A stretch of DNA of 64,000 bases from Acidovorax sp. HDW3 (GTDB taxonomy: Bacteria; Pseudomonadota; Gammaproteobacteria; Burkholderiales; Burkholderiaceae_C). Of this stretch, positions 1 to 8,365 are shown in pieces. The position numbers were made by a program, and so were the translations under genes. The stretch covers positions 1,904,001 through 1,968,000 of the forward strand of contig NZ_CP049885.1 in the NCBI RefSeq assembly GCF_011303755.1, written 5' to 3'. The notes under the pieces are model-generated. The model was not told where the DNA came from and did no database searches. It saw only the letters and a program-made list of their open reading frames with translations. Numbering within the stretch: the first letter of the stretch is position 1; every line of letters starts with the position of its first letter.

Positions 1-948
1 GACCAATACGCTGAAAGTGCCCATACCGACGTAAGCGAAGCCGCGGATGAGTTTCTCGGGGAGATGGCAGGCCGCAAAATCACCGATACCGAACTCGATG
101 CCATCATGGACAGCGAGGGTGGCATCGAATTTGTTGACTACAACCGCAGCACCCCCTTGCTGGTGGCATGCGAGAACTACCGCTGGGCGGTACAACGCCA
201 TGCTGAGGCAATGGTAGAGGACGATGCAGAAGTGCTTGAGGAAGCCGCAGATCGCCTCGGTATCCACGCGCACAACCTGGAAATCGTCTTGCGACGCGAC
301 CCAGACATGACCGCATGCGACAAGAATGGCTGTGACGCCCTTGGTTTCGCGGCCCAATCCAGGAATGTTGAATTCGTCGACCGACTTTTGTCGCACGGTG
401 CCCAAGTCAGCACAAGCACTTTCGTGGATGCGGTGGAAGGCCTTTCGGTGGCGGTTTTTAAAAGAATCGCCGGGAACAATGCGCACCTGGCGAATAAGGA
501 TCTGTTGATCCACGCCTGTGCCGCAGCGAGCTACGAACCCGAAAAAATGGAGATGGTCCGCCACCTGGTGGAGGACTTTGGCTGCGACGTGAATTCAAAG
601 GCGGCTGAGCCCATCTGGACCATGGAAGGGCGCGTGGGCCGCCATGGCACACCCTTGATGGCTGCGGCACTCACGGACGACGTGGCTGCGGTGGAGTCCC
701 TGCTCCGTGCGGGCGCCAATGTGCATGCGACCGACAATTATCAAAACACAGCCCTGCACTACTGCAGCGGGCAGACCTGGGTGGGCGGAAACGGCATTCA
801 AAGCTGGTTTGCACGTGACGAAAATCCCCAAGTGATCGCGATGCTGCTCGAGCACGGCGCAGACCCCCGCGCTAGAAACGCAGCGGGCAGAACTGCCGCT
901 GATTTGGCTCGCACCAGCCAAGACCACGGCGAACCCGAATCGAATTAG
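1..948 (+). CDS. Ankyrin-repeat protein, probably cut by the window edge
   Basis: The frame is open from base 1 with no stop. The first ATG, at position 64, has GGGGAG directly against it, which is too close for a good ribosome site, so the true start probably lies upstream. If translation starts at 64 the protein has 294 residues. Ankyrin-like helix pairs are visible around residues 88-115 (ending LLSHGAQV), 195-228 (TPLMAAALTDD, LLRAGANVHA) and 250-290 (MLLEHGADPRARNAAGR). There is no signal peptide or membrane segment, so it is probably a cytosolic binding protein. Ankyrin proteins of this sort often sit beside toxin or secretion genes, but no partner is visible here. The function is not known from sequence. 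Confidence 0.75.
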   Translation, partial: DQYAESAHTDVSEAADEFLGEMAGRKITDTELDAIMDSEGGIEFVDYNRSTPLLVACENYRWAVQRHAEAMVEDDAEVLEEAADRLGIHAHNLEIVLRRDPDMTACDKNGCDALGFAAQSRNVEFVDRLLSHGAQVSTSTFVDAVEGLSVAVFKRIAGNNAHLANKDLLIHACAAASYEPEKMEMVRHLVEDFGCDVNSKAAEPIWTMEGRVGRHGTPLMAAALTDDVAAVESLLRAGANVHATDNYQNTALHYCSGQTWVGGNGIQSWFARDENPQVIAMLLEHGADPRARNAAGRTAADLARTSQDHGEPESN

Positions 949-972
949 AAAACCACCCTTGAACGATAAAAC

Positions 973-1377
973 ATGTACATCAAACTCAAAGCGGTATGTA
1001 ACCCAGACAACGTATCTGACAATCAGGATTTTTTTAAAGACCCGGCGCGACGAAACATTCAGGGCTACCGAGATTACATCGACGAATTCGAGGAGGACGC
1101 GGCAGGTCCTGCCAATGAGGTGCTGGATTCCATACTAGAGCGCTTTGACGAGCATCTTTTCCGGTTGGAAGAGTTCTATGTGAGCGATGGTGTCTTTCAC
1201 TTTCAATGGCCGCATCACGACGACGAAACCTTTCTCGAACTTGTGATTCGTCTTTTTTCCATCCTGAGTTTTCATCAGCAAGACGGGCTGGTAGTGGGCG
1301 ATGAGGAATGCTCTGTTTTTACTTTGCGTGACGCCGAGTTGCACATCGGCTACAGAGACCGTACCGACGAGGATTGA
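973..1377 (+). CDS. Small acidic protein of unknown function
   Basis: This 134-residue protein is rich in Asp and Glu and has no signal peptide or membrane segment. It begins 24 bases after the ankyrin gene on the same strand, so the two may be co-transcribed. No Shine-Dalgarno is evident before the ATG. Size, acidity and the neighbouring ankyrin gene resemble immunity proteins of polymorphic toxin loci, but that is only analogy: no toxin gene is visible in the window and I recognise no family motif. Confidence 0.6.
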   Translation: MYIKLKAVCNPDNVSDNQDFFKDPARRNIQGYRDYIDEFEEDAAGPANEVLDSILERFDEHLFRLEEFYVSDGVFHFQWPHHDDETFLELVIRLFSILSFHQQDGLVVGDEECSVFTLRDAELHIGYRDRTDED

Positions 1378-1514
1378 CATCGCTTTCGCAGATTTTTCGG
1401 CACCTTCCAACCGCATGCAATGGTCACGGGGATACCCATGAAAATTTTGCCCTGTTTGCATTTTGCGGTAATGTCCAGCATTGAGCTTTTAGGCAAATTG
1501 TTCAAAGAAAATTT

Positions 1515-2861
1515 ATGCGTGCTTTCATTTGTTCCGGGTTTGAATATCATTTGCATGAGGCTTCCCAATACGGTTTTTTTCGGTCGTTCGGATTTTTATG
1601 GCGCTTGGACGCCTCCCATAATCTCGTGCCCATTTTTTATGACAACCAACTGTCGCAAGTTTGGGAGAGCGCTGACGGCACCGCATATTTTAAATGCGAT
1701 GATGAATATTTTGTTTTCGACGGTTTGCAGATTGTTCCGGTAAGTGGTGATCCGTTTTCTTCCGAAGATGTCCATCAGGAGCGGTTCGGGAGCTATATTT
1801 ATACATACGATGGATCAGATTACCCTCGCGTGAATCACCATTTCGAGAAAATTGAAAACGGTTCAATTTTTGAGCACAAGGAACGTTCGTTACAATTCTT
1901 GGAATGCAGTGACGATAATTTCTATTTCTTCAGTAGGATCGCCAAATCGATTATAAAAATCGACACTGAGCACCGCATATCTGATGTGTTCGTTGCATCC
2001 GCAGAAAAGGTCGCTATCGAGCGAGTAGATTATATTGTTTTCATTTTCCGAAAGAATCCTTTCGACAAGGGCGTAATTGAGGTGTACGACCTTCGCGCCT
2101 TGAAAGTCATAGACACTTTTGTTTGCGAGGGTGATGGCGCATCAGGGATGTATCTCGTTTCGCAGGCTGAAGGTAAAATATTTTTTACGTGCGGAGATAG
2201 ATTAATGGTCTGGGATGGGCATTACCTCAGTGCGCCCTTCCCGGATCGGAAAATAATATCCTATAGAGCCACACACAGTGGCGTATATATATCGTTCGTT
2301 GGTGACGACGCGCTATATTTTTATGATTCTGATCTGAATAATTTGAAATGGCAGCGACCTACGCCCGTTCCAGGCTTTTGCTTCGATTCGCTTAAAGGGA
2401 GCGATGGACGGAATTTTGCCGAATTACGCAATCCGGCGCGAAATATGATCGCTGGGTTGAGCTATCTGGTGTGCTGGAGCGATGCGGAGTCATTGAATCC
2501 GCAACCCTGGGTGTGTGATGTAGAACAACCCATCTTTTCGTTTAAAGAACAACCTTCCAACGGTGGTTTCTCTCTTGTCATCAGCATCAGTGCCGCTGAA
2601 GAGTATTCAGTGGCCGCGCGGCAGGCGATTGCTGCATTGGATCAGGGAATATATTCGCATGGCGCTTTCATGGGCCGCCCCCACAGTTCTGATTTTTCCG
2701 GAAAAATAGAGCTTCATTTTGAGCATAGCCACGCACTTACGGCTGCGCAGCGCCATCAGCTTGAAGAGGCCACTGAGCGAATGCTCACGGATAAATACGC
2801 CATGTTCACAGGTGCTGCGGAGGGGAAGGACTGCAGCCTTCTCGTAAAGTTTACCGATTAG
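1515..2861 (+). CDS. Unknown 448-residue protein, possibly beta-propeller-like; paralogue of the gene at 4179
   Basis: The protein is full of short beta-like stretches with aromatic and Asp/Gly turns (for example VWDGHY, LYFYDSDL, FECSDDNFYFF-like patterns), suggesting a beta-propeller or similar repeat fold. The C-terminal 100 residues align by eye with the C-terminus of the 4179-5618 product: a helix ending in ALDQGI or ALVDRV, then a Gly-rich turn and a strand FSGKIEL or FNGVLEL. The DNA is clearly more AT-rich than the core genes. The ribosome site is weak (AAAGAAAA), so the start is uncertain. There is no signal peptide or transmembrane helix. The function is unknown. Confidence 0.65.
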   Translation: MRAFICSGFEYHLHEASQYGFFRSFGFLWRLDASHNLVPIFYDNQLSQVWESADGTAYFKCDDEYFVFDGLQIVPVSGDPFSSEDVHQERFGSYIYTYDGSDYPRVNHHFEKIENGSIFEHKERSLQFLECSDDNFYFFSRIAKSIIKIDTEHRISDVFVASAEKVAIERVDYIVFIFRKNPFDKGVIEVYDLRALKVIDTFVCEGDGASGMYLVSQAEGKIFFTCGDRLMVWDGHYLSAPFPDRKIISYRATHSGVYISFVGDDALYFYDSDLNNLKWQRPTPVPGFCFDSLKGSDGRNFAELRNPARNMIAGLSYLVCWSDAESLNPQPWVCDVEQPIFSFKEQPSNGGFSLVISISAAEEYSVAARQAIAALDQGIYSHGAFMGRPHSSDFSGKIELHFEHSHALTAAQRHQLEEATERMLTDKYAMFTGAAEGKDCSLLVKFTD

Positions 2862-3044
2862 GTGACTTTTAGAACTTGTCTGTATCGAATCCTTGGCTTT
2901 TGGAGTTGGCTTTATTTTGCGAAGATGATCGCGCGGCACGGATTATATGGTTTCGCAGTAGGAAGATACCATTGCACTGCTTTTGCGGACGATGCAGCCG
3001 TGTCGTTCCTCGTCTAATTCTAGTATACAGATAAGGAAATCAGC

Positions 3045-3128
3045 ATGAGTTACGACAGTGCCGTTTTGATCCATATTGAAAAAAAAGAAAATGTAACCAA
3101 GAACAGGTTCTTGCATTTTTCGAAATAG
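3045..3128 (+). other. 27-codon leader frame ending in TAG, in frame with the next gene
   Basis: An ATG at 3045 follows a good ribosome site (ATAAGGAA, eight bases away) and opens 27 codons that stop at TAG 3126-3128. The next codon, 3129-3131, is ATG in the same frame. Either a nonsense mutation has removed the N-terminus of a longer protein, or this is a leader peptide whose termination restarts translation at the adjoining ATG. Confidence 0.45.
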
Positions 3129-3617
3129 ATGAGCAAAAATGGTCTTTTAAATTTTCTAGGAAATCTTCCTGCTGGAGATCCAGCGCCGACAATAGAGTAC
3201 CTTTTCATCAATGAAGAAACTGGAGAGGGAAAGGCACTATCAGCCACCGCAAATAACATTGAAACCATAGATAAATTCATAAGCTCAAGAAAAATTGAAT
3301 TTATATCCTTGAGTATTAAGGGCGGAAACAAAGAGTTCGAAATAGAGATCGATAGCCTTCTAGCTGAACTAGATAAGAACGCTGCTTCATATTTGGCAAA
3401 ATCATGGAAGTTTGGATATGGATTCGGAAGTGTAGTTGACCTTGTAGGGGGATGCTTCATGGGACATTGTTTTTATATCAACACTAGCGATTACGTTCCC
3501 GATGATGAAGTGCTCGACGAAGTATTTTCGAAAGGCCCTGTAATTATAAAAATCAGAGCAGCTATTGAACAAACATTTAATAGCAAGACAAACATTATGG
3601 GCTGTCTCACGGGCTAA
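3129..3617 (+). CDS. AT-rich unknown protein, possibly N-terminally truncated
   Basis: The frame has 162 codons and is among the most AT-rich in the window, which suggests recent acquisition. There is no ribosome site of its own: the ATG directly follows the TAG of an in-frame 27-codon stretch that does have one (3045-3128). The complete ancestral protein was probably about 190 residues. It is soluble, mixed alpha/beta, with a Gly-rich segment near residues 97-115 (WKFGYGFGSVVDLVGG). I recognise no family. It may be a pseudogene or may be expressed by re-initiation. Confidence 0.5.
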   Translation: MSKNGLLNFLGNLPAGDPAPTIEYLFINEETGEGKALSATANNIETIDKFISSRKIEFISLSIKGGNKEFEIEIDSLLAELDKNAASYLAKSWKFGYGFGSVVDLVGGCFMGHCFYINTSDYVPDDEVLDEVFSKGPVIIKIRAAIEQTFNSKTNIMGCLTG

Positions 3618-4178
3618 TTATAACAGCTGACTCAAATCGTTCGGCGCTTCGGTGCATTCTCTGGAGAAAGCTAAAACTCGCCCCTTAACAAAACGTTGTT
3701 TCGAGCAAATACCGCTTTATTGAATCCATACATTATTCATCGGCATTTCACTTCTCAATCGGTTATCTGTTGGTTTTGGGGTTTCTCGCGGGCTCTGCCT
3801 TGGGGTGTTGCACCAGATCAAGCTTATTTCGCCTCTAGCGCTTGTGCAGTGTGCGCTGTCAGCTATTATTTTGCGAATATTGAACCGGTTCTGTGGCGCA
3901 ACGCTTTTTCGCAGTGTGGGCACGTCGTCGAGCTGGGGTTTCCGTTTGGATTTTGGGTCTAACTGTGCAGTCAAGCCGATCCGCCTTCGGCGGGTGGCTT
4001 ATATTCCATAGCTTCCAAAAAACCGTGATAGCTGAAGCCTTCATTTTTCAGGCATTGGCTAGTAGCGCCAGGTAAAATCAAATGCTCCGGCGCTGACAAC
4101 CACCAAGTCCGAACAGGACTGATTAATTAACACACCTCTAAATTCAGAAAATTTTGAGGCGATATTAGGAGAAATTCG
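3618..4178 (+). other. 561-bp stretch with no convincing gene
   Basis: The open frames here (up to 88 codons, around 3696-3962 and 3805-4011) have no ribosome site, overlap one another and have no protein-like composition. A hairpin CCGCC-TTCG-GGCGG-like sequence lies near 3979-3995. A degraded sequence resembling the dispersed palindromic repeat (CTAGCGCTTGTGCAG) lies near 3833-3870. AGGAG at about 4167 is the ribosome site of the next gene. The stretch may be decayed coding DNA, but no parent gene is recognisable. Confidence 0.5.
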
Positions 4179-5618
4179 ATGATATTTCCAGGGTTGAGGT
4201 ATTTGGGTTCTTTTGAGGCAAACGACAGTTTGGTTTTTACCTATGTTGATGTTCCTGGCATCGTCCGTAGTGGTGCCCTTTCCATACCCGAACCGGGGTT
4301 CGTTAAAGAATACGAGATATTAAAAGATGGCGCCAGTGTGCAGGTGGATTGGCACGATGAGAACCATGACGGCGGTCGCTGTAAGGTCAGCTTCGGCGGG
4401 CGGGTAAAGACCTTTGACCGCTGCTTGCCCGAGCATTTCGGCAATGGCTGGCTCGTCGCCCGATATACCTCGGGTGAACATGCGCACAGCTTTTTTGCAT
4501 ATAACTATTTGAATGAAAATATAATTCAATTTCTGGAGAATGCTCGACGGGTTTGTGTTAGAGATGGATTTTTCTTTGTTGAGGGCTGCGATAGCTGGAA
4601 TGTTCATGATGAATCTGGATCAATCGTGGCTTCACTTGACGCATCCGATGCCTCGTGTTCCCTGGAGCGGCCCTATTATCATGTGATTGATAACCTGGTT
4701 TTTATGGGCGGCGGAGGCTTGGGCGATAATAAAATCCTCCATGTATTTTCCCCCGAGGAGGGGCGGTTGTTGAAATCCGTGACCTGGTCCAACCACATCA
4801 ACAGCTTGACTAAAGCTGGCGAAGATTATTATTTTATCGATCACCAGCACCTTTATCGCCTGAACCCGGCAGCGCCCGAAAACAGCAAGGCGCTCGCCAC
4901 ACTCCCGGCCCCGTCCGGTGTATCTGCATGGCGGGGTTATGAGCAGCTGTGGTGGGATGGTCACTGTCTCTACGTGGCATCCTTCCGGGGTAACTTCATT
5001 CAGGCCTATGACTTGGACGGAAATCCACTGCCCTCGCCCAGCATACCCAAAGGCTGGCAAGTGTTTTTGTACGGCGATTCGGGGGTGAGCTTCATGGCGA
5101 ACTTCAATATTGTCTGCTTGCATGAAGAGGGCACCTTCGCAACCGGCCCGGGCGGCATCCTGACGTGGAAGGCGGGGCAGTTCGCCGACCCCGGTGTAAT
5201 GGAGATCGAACACATCCAAGGCTGGAGTTTTGAACCTATAGCCGGAAAAAAGAACAAGTATGGCTATCGCGTCAGGGCAAGCGATCCCAGTGGCGAACAC
5301 TTGGTCCGGCATGCGGGACACCATTTGTTGGCTCTGGTGGATCGTGTAGCGCCTGGCACTATCAATGGCGCCCGCATCGGTGAAAAGGACTTCAATGGGG
5401 TGCTCGAACTCATTTTGATCACACCGCAGCGGGATTTTCTAGAAGCATCCCATGTGCAATACCTGATCGATTTGTTCGGACAGATGTGCCGCATGCCCAT
5501 AAATTATCGGTCCAGCAACAATCGCGACCGACTATCTTTGAAAATTTTCTGGCAAAACGTCAACGATGGAGAGGCAACGGAGCTGATTTATGACAGCACG
5601 GCCATGCCGAGCATCTAG
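4179..5618 (+). CDS. Unknown 479-residue protein, possibly beta-propeller-like; paralogue of the gene at 1515
   Basis: The start is well supported: TTAGGAGAA lies eight bases before the ATG. The protein is soluble and beta-rich, with repeated blade-like stretches (HVFSPEEGRLLKSV, LYRLNPAAPENS, YVASFRGNFIQAYDLDGN) resembling the turns of WD40 or SMP-type propellers, although no canonical family signature is seen. Its last 110 residues resemble those of the gene at 1515, so the two are probably old tandem duplicates separated by the AT-rich gene at 3129. There is no export signal. The function is unknown. Confidence 0.75.
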   Translation: MIFPGLRYLGSFEANDSLVFTYVDVPGIVRSGALSIPEPGFVKEYEILKDGASVQVDWHDENHDGGRCKVSFGGRVKTFDRCLPEHFGNGWLVARYTSGEHAHSFFAYNYLNENIIQFLENARRVCVRDGFFFVEGCDSWNVHDESGSIVASLDASDASCSLERPYYHVIDNLVFMGGGGLGDNKILHVFSPEEGRLLKSVTWSNHINSLTKAGEDYYFIDHQHLYRLNPAAPENSKALATLPAPSGVSAWRGYEQLWWDGHCLYVASFRGNFIQAYDLDGNPLPSPSIPKGWQVFLYGDSGVSFMANFNIVCLHEEGTFATGPGGILTWKAGQFADPGVMEIEHIQGWSFEPIAGKKNKYGYRVRASDPSGEHLVRHAGHHLLALVDRVAPGTINGARIGEKDFNGVLELILITPQRDFLEASHVQYLIDLFGQMCRMPINYRSSNNRDRLSLKIFWQNVNDGEATELIYDSTAMPSI

Positions 5619-5681
5619 ATTTTCAGTGCAAAACTAGGCAGACGTTGCGACAACTGATTGTGACTTGAACAAGGAGCGGGT

Positions 5682-6215
5682 ATGGGCGCCACCGAGGACA
5701 TGCTGGAGCGAATTCGCTCGTTGGCATTGAAGCATGGGCTAACTTTGGATCAAAGCGAATTCGACTTGGCGCTGGCGAAGCGGCGGAGTAATTTTCCAAT
5801 GCTACTTGCGGATCTCTTCCCGCAGTGCGCGGTAGGCCATCTATTGGAGCAGGGGAAAGCCCCGCAGAATTATTATCCAGAGCTATTTTTTGGCTATGTG
5901 GCCACGACCCAAGGCGAGTTTGAGCCGCAAGAGCTGGATTTCGACTCGGACGATGGGTGGGCAAGTATGCTTATTCGTTTTGAATTTCTGGGTGCCGATC
6001 GTGAAATTCGGGTGGCAAATGTTGATGACTCGGATTGGTTCACGCCGAGTTTTGTTGCGGCATTGAATCAGTTCGCATGCGAACATCTCAACGGACGCTG
6101 GGTGGATTTTTATGATGACTGCGATTGGTGTACCAGCCTTTATGTGCCTGTGGCTGCGATGGCAGAGTTCGTGGCATTACGTTCGACTCTCGAAGATTCC
6201 CGACGAAAACCATAA
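5682..6215 (+). CDS. Unknown 177-residue acidic protein
   Basis: The ribosome site AAGGAG lies six bases before the ATG, so the start is reliable. The product is soluble, with an N-terminal helical part (residues 1-60) and a beta-rich acidic C-terminal part containing several Trp and Asp clusters (DSDDGW, DDSDWF, YDDCDWC). It follows the 4179 gene by 63 bases on the same strand and could share its transcript. It is a candidate immunity-type or scaffold protein by size and charge only. Confidence 0.7.
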   Translation: MGATEDMLERIRSLALKHGLTLDQSEFDLALAKRRSNFPMLLADLFPQCAVGHLLEQGKAPQNYYPELFFGYVATTQGEFEPQELDFDSDDGWASMLIRFEFLGADREIRVANVDDSDWFTPSFVAALNQFACEHLNGRWVDFYDDCDWCTSLYVPVAAMAEFVALRSTLEDSRRKP

Positions 6216-6325
6216 GACGCAGCAAAGTGGCGCCCGCGGAACGAAAACCCGTCGGTGGGAGCCGAGGCGCTCTGTGCGCTGGTGATTGTGCAGCGGCCTT
6301 GAATCACAGGCAGCAAATCACTTTA

Positions 6326-6375
6326 GATTTGATAGCTGTTGGCGCTTATCCATCAAGCGTTATCGGCCATTTTTA
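6326..6375. repeat. Dispersed palindromic repeat, copy in the accessory region
   Basis: Imperfect palindrome GATAGCTGTTGGCGCTT, loop ATCCATC, AAGCGTTATCGGCC. It belongs to the repeat family found between many genes of this window and shows that the family also reaches the accessory part. Confidence 0.7.
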
Positions 6376-6462
6376 CCAAGAAAATCGGCGATACGTCGGC
6401 GCGAGGCATTTGCTCGCATTGCCCGACAGTGGCGACCCCCGGAGGCCCTCCCGGCTGGCAGG

Positions 6463-6733
6463 TCACGCAGACAACAGCTTCTGAGCCGTCTTGTTGCGCT
6501 TGGCTACCGCGAGTTGCAGCGGCGTGCGGCCTTGCTTATCGCAATGGGAGCGGTCTGCAACGGCCTGCAGCAGCAAGGGAATGCAGTCGGTCGCCTTGCT
6601 CTCCAAGGCCACGTGCAAGGCGTTGCCTCCGTGGTGCACGATCCGGTTCGGATTGGCACCGTGCGCCAACAGCAGCGCCACCTTGGCCGGAGACTTTGCA
6701 TCAATGGCAGACGACAGCGGTTGCGCTGCGCAT
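6463..6733 (-). pseudogene. Duplicated C-terminal fragment of an ankyrin gene
   Basis: Positions 6470-6733 are about 97% identical to 8760-9027, the 3' part of the ankyrin gene at 8696-10069; I count about six substitutions and one single-base deletion in the main 253 bases. About 72 residues of two ankyrin repeats remain in frame (LLLAHGANPNR, LLLQAVADRSHCDKQGR), ending KLLSA-stop. There is no start signal, and the upstream side is fused to an unrelated gene scrap. This is clearly debris of a partial duplication. It also suggests the natural C-terminus of the parent family was KLLSA, because the intact gene reads on into other sequence there. Confidence 0.8.
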
Positions 6734-6806
6734 GCGTGGTGTTGGTGGTGATCAGCACGCTGTAGCCGTCGGCCGGGGCCTGGGCCAAAGCCGACGCGGC
6801 GATCAC
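6731..6806 (-). pseudogene. Fragment of a Bug/TctC-family periplasmic solute-binding protein
   Basis: Read on the minus strand, this stretch encodes VIAASALAQAPADGYSVL followed by ITTNTTHA. That matches the well-known N-terminal segment of tripartite-tricarboxylate (Bug) binding proteins, (A/G)GxIGAxxxAxAxPDGYTLLxxTNxTHA. Only about 25 residues survive, directly abutting the duplicated ankyrin tail. Bug genes are abundant in Comamonadaceae, so a recombination scrap is plausible. Confidence 0.65.
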
Positions 6807-6963
6807 GCCGCTGGGATGTACACGATTAGGGCCAATTGCTGTCTTTGGTAAATGCCCATATTGGAAGCTCGTGCGGAGGCTGACCAAAACTTTCCGCACT
6901 GGAAGGGCGGTGATCAATGCGCTTGACCAGGGCTATTCCAGTCTCTTCGGCCAGAGCAGGACT

Positions 6964-7422
6964 CTACTCGTCGAGGTATTCGACTTCAGGGTACTCACTC
7001 ACCATGATCCGCCCGTCTTTGTCGACATAGTAGCGCTCACCGGTGAAATGGGTTTCGCCCTCCTCATCGATGATTGGCTCGGCCTCGTCCGTGACTAGCA
7101 CAGCCTCGACATTGTGGCAGCCGACCGTGTGCAACAGGCTGACCAAGCCCGGCGCCAAAGCGATACCTTCGCTACCGGTGTCCAGGGTCACACAAATAGA
7201 AGATACGCCGTACTCAGCGTCAACGACGCGAGGCTGCAAGGTGGACGCCTCAAATACGCACTCTTGTAACAGACGCTGCCAGCGCGGTCCGTCCACCTCG
7301 GCAAAACGTTGCCACCAGCGTTGCAGTTGCGCGTCCCAGGCTGTGCGGTCTGCCTTGCGTGGCAGCCTCGCAACCCAGAACGAATCCTCACTGGTAAAGC
7401 TTAGGACAATACGGCACTCCAT
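6964..7422 (-). CDS. Unknown 152-residue acidic protein
   Basis: The start ATG at 7422 is chosen because AGAGGAG lies about eight bases upstream; a GTG at 7431 would sit on top of that site. The protein is soluble and acidic, with a C-terminal tail rich in Glu, Asp and Tyr (VSEYPEVEYLDE). It lies 14 bases after the ankyrin gene at 7437-8312 on the same strand, so they probably form one transcript. The pairing of an ankyrin protein with a small acidic protein repeats the arrangement at 1-1377. No family is recognised. Confidence 0.7.
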   Translation of the reverse strand: MECRIVLSFTSEDSFWVARLPRKADRTAWDAQLQRWWQRFAEVDGPRWQRLLQECVFEASTLQPRVVDAEYGVSSICVTLDTGSEGIALAPGLVSLLHTVGCHNVEAVLVTDEAEPIIDEEGETHFTGERYYVDKDGRIMVSEYPEVEYLDE

Positions 7423-7436
7423 ACCACACACTCCTC

Positions 7437-8312
7437 TCAGGCCGGCTTATCGCTGGACAACGGTGGTATCTCACCAGCCTGGCGCATTTCTGCCGATGTT
7501 TTTGCGCCATGCGCCCTAAGGAGTTCAATCACTCGGGGGTAATTGCCATAGACGAAGTTTCTCTTGTTTGCCTGTGAACTCAGCGCCTCATCCAGGATAG
7601 AGTCGTTTTGGTGATAGCGGTCCATGACATTGGGCTTGGCTCCGGCCTTGAGCAAGGCTTCCACGGCGAGATCCGACCCTTTGTCCGCCGCCACGCGTAG
7701 CGGCGTCATCGATTTATGGGTGCGGTGTTTTGGGGCATCAACCTTTTTCGACAACGCCACCAAGGGCGCTACATAACGGTTGTTGCCTTCAGCGATATGG
7801 CGCAACAAGGTTCCACCGGTACTCATCGGCTGATCCACATTGGGTTTGTGCGCCATCAAGGCGGCAAAAAATTCATCGGATCTCTCGCCTACCACGCTGT
7901 CCTCAAGCCGGCACAGTGTGTCGCGCATTACGTATTCTTTTAAGTACGCCAGAGACGCCAGTGCGTTATAGCCCGTCTCTGTGGAATTGGCCGAGCTGCC
8001 ATGCTCCAACAGGAACATCATCGCCTCATGATGCCCCGGTTCCCAGTAATTGAGCAGACTGAACACCGAGAGGTCACCCTCCGGGGCTTCCGGCAACAGG
8101 CTGCGCAAGTTAAGCCAAGGCGGCATGCCCTGTTCCAGAAGGTAGGCCAGCAATAGAAGATTGTTGGCGTATCGGGCCACGACTAACGGATACGCATTTA
8201 TCGACCATGGCTCGGTCAGATCGAGCCCCTCCTGTATCAGGGCGTGCATCTGGGCCCTATCATCAGCCTCGCAGGCGTCGCTAAACGCTTGGTGCTTGGC
8301 GTTGCGCCGCAT
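7437..8312 (-). CDS. Ankyrin-repeat protein
   Basis: From the ATG at 8312 the product is about 291 residues. The frame extends to a TTG at 8414, but that extension overlaps another open frame and has poor composition. Ankyrin-like units include FLLEHGSSANSTETGYNAL, the stretch with TPLRVAADKGSDLAVEALL and KAGAKPNVMDR, and a final LLRAHGA unit. There is no signal peptide. No clear ribosome site is visible before 8312, so the start is uncertain. It is followed closely by the small acidic gene ending at 6964. It is probably an adaptor or binding protein of unknown target. Confidence 0.75.
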   Translation of the reverse strand: MRRNAKHQAFSDACEADDRAQMHALIQEGLDLTEPWSINAYPLVVARYANNLLLLAYLLEQGMPPWLNLRSLLPEAPEGDLSVFSLLNYWEPGHHEAMMFLLEHGSSANSTETGYNALASLAYLKEYVMRDTLCRLEDSVVGERSDEFFAALMAHKPNVDQPMSTGGTLLRHIAEGNNRYVAPLVALSKKVDAPKHRTHKSMTPLRVAADKGSDLAVEALLKAGAKPNVMDRYHQNDSILDEALSSQANKRNFVYGNYPRVIELLRAHGAKTSAEMRQAGEIPPLSSDKPA

Positions 8313-8365
8313 CACGATTTTTGTAGCCAAGGAAACGCTCCCGTTACTGCTGTTGCGGTGCTCAA

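Noticed and set aside
3696-3962. Plus-strand frame of 88 codons
   Set aside because: No ribosome site, Trp/Phe/Cys-rich composition unlike a real protein, and overlap with other equally poor frames.
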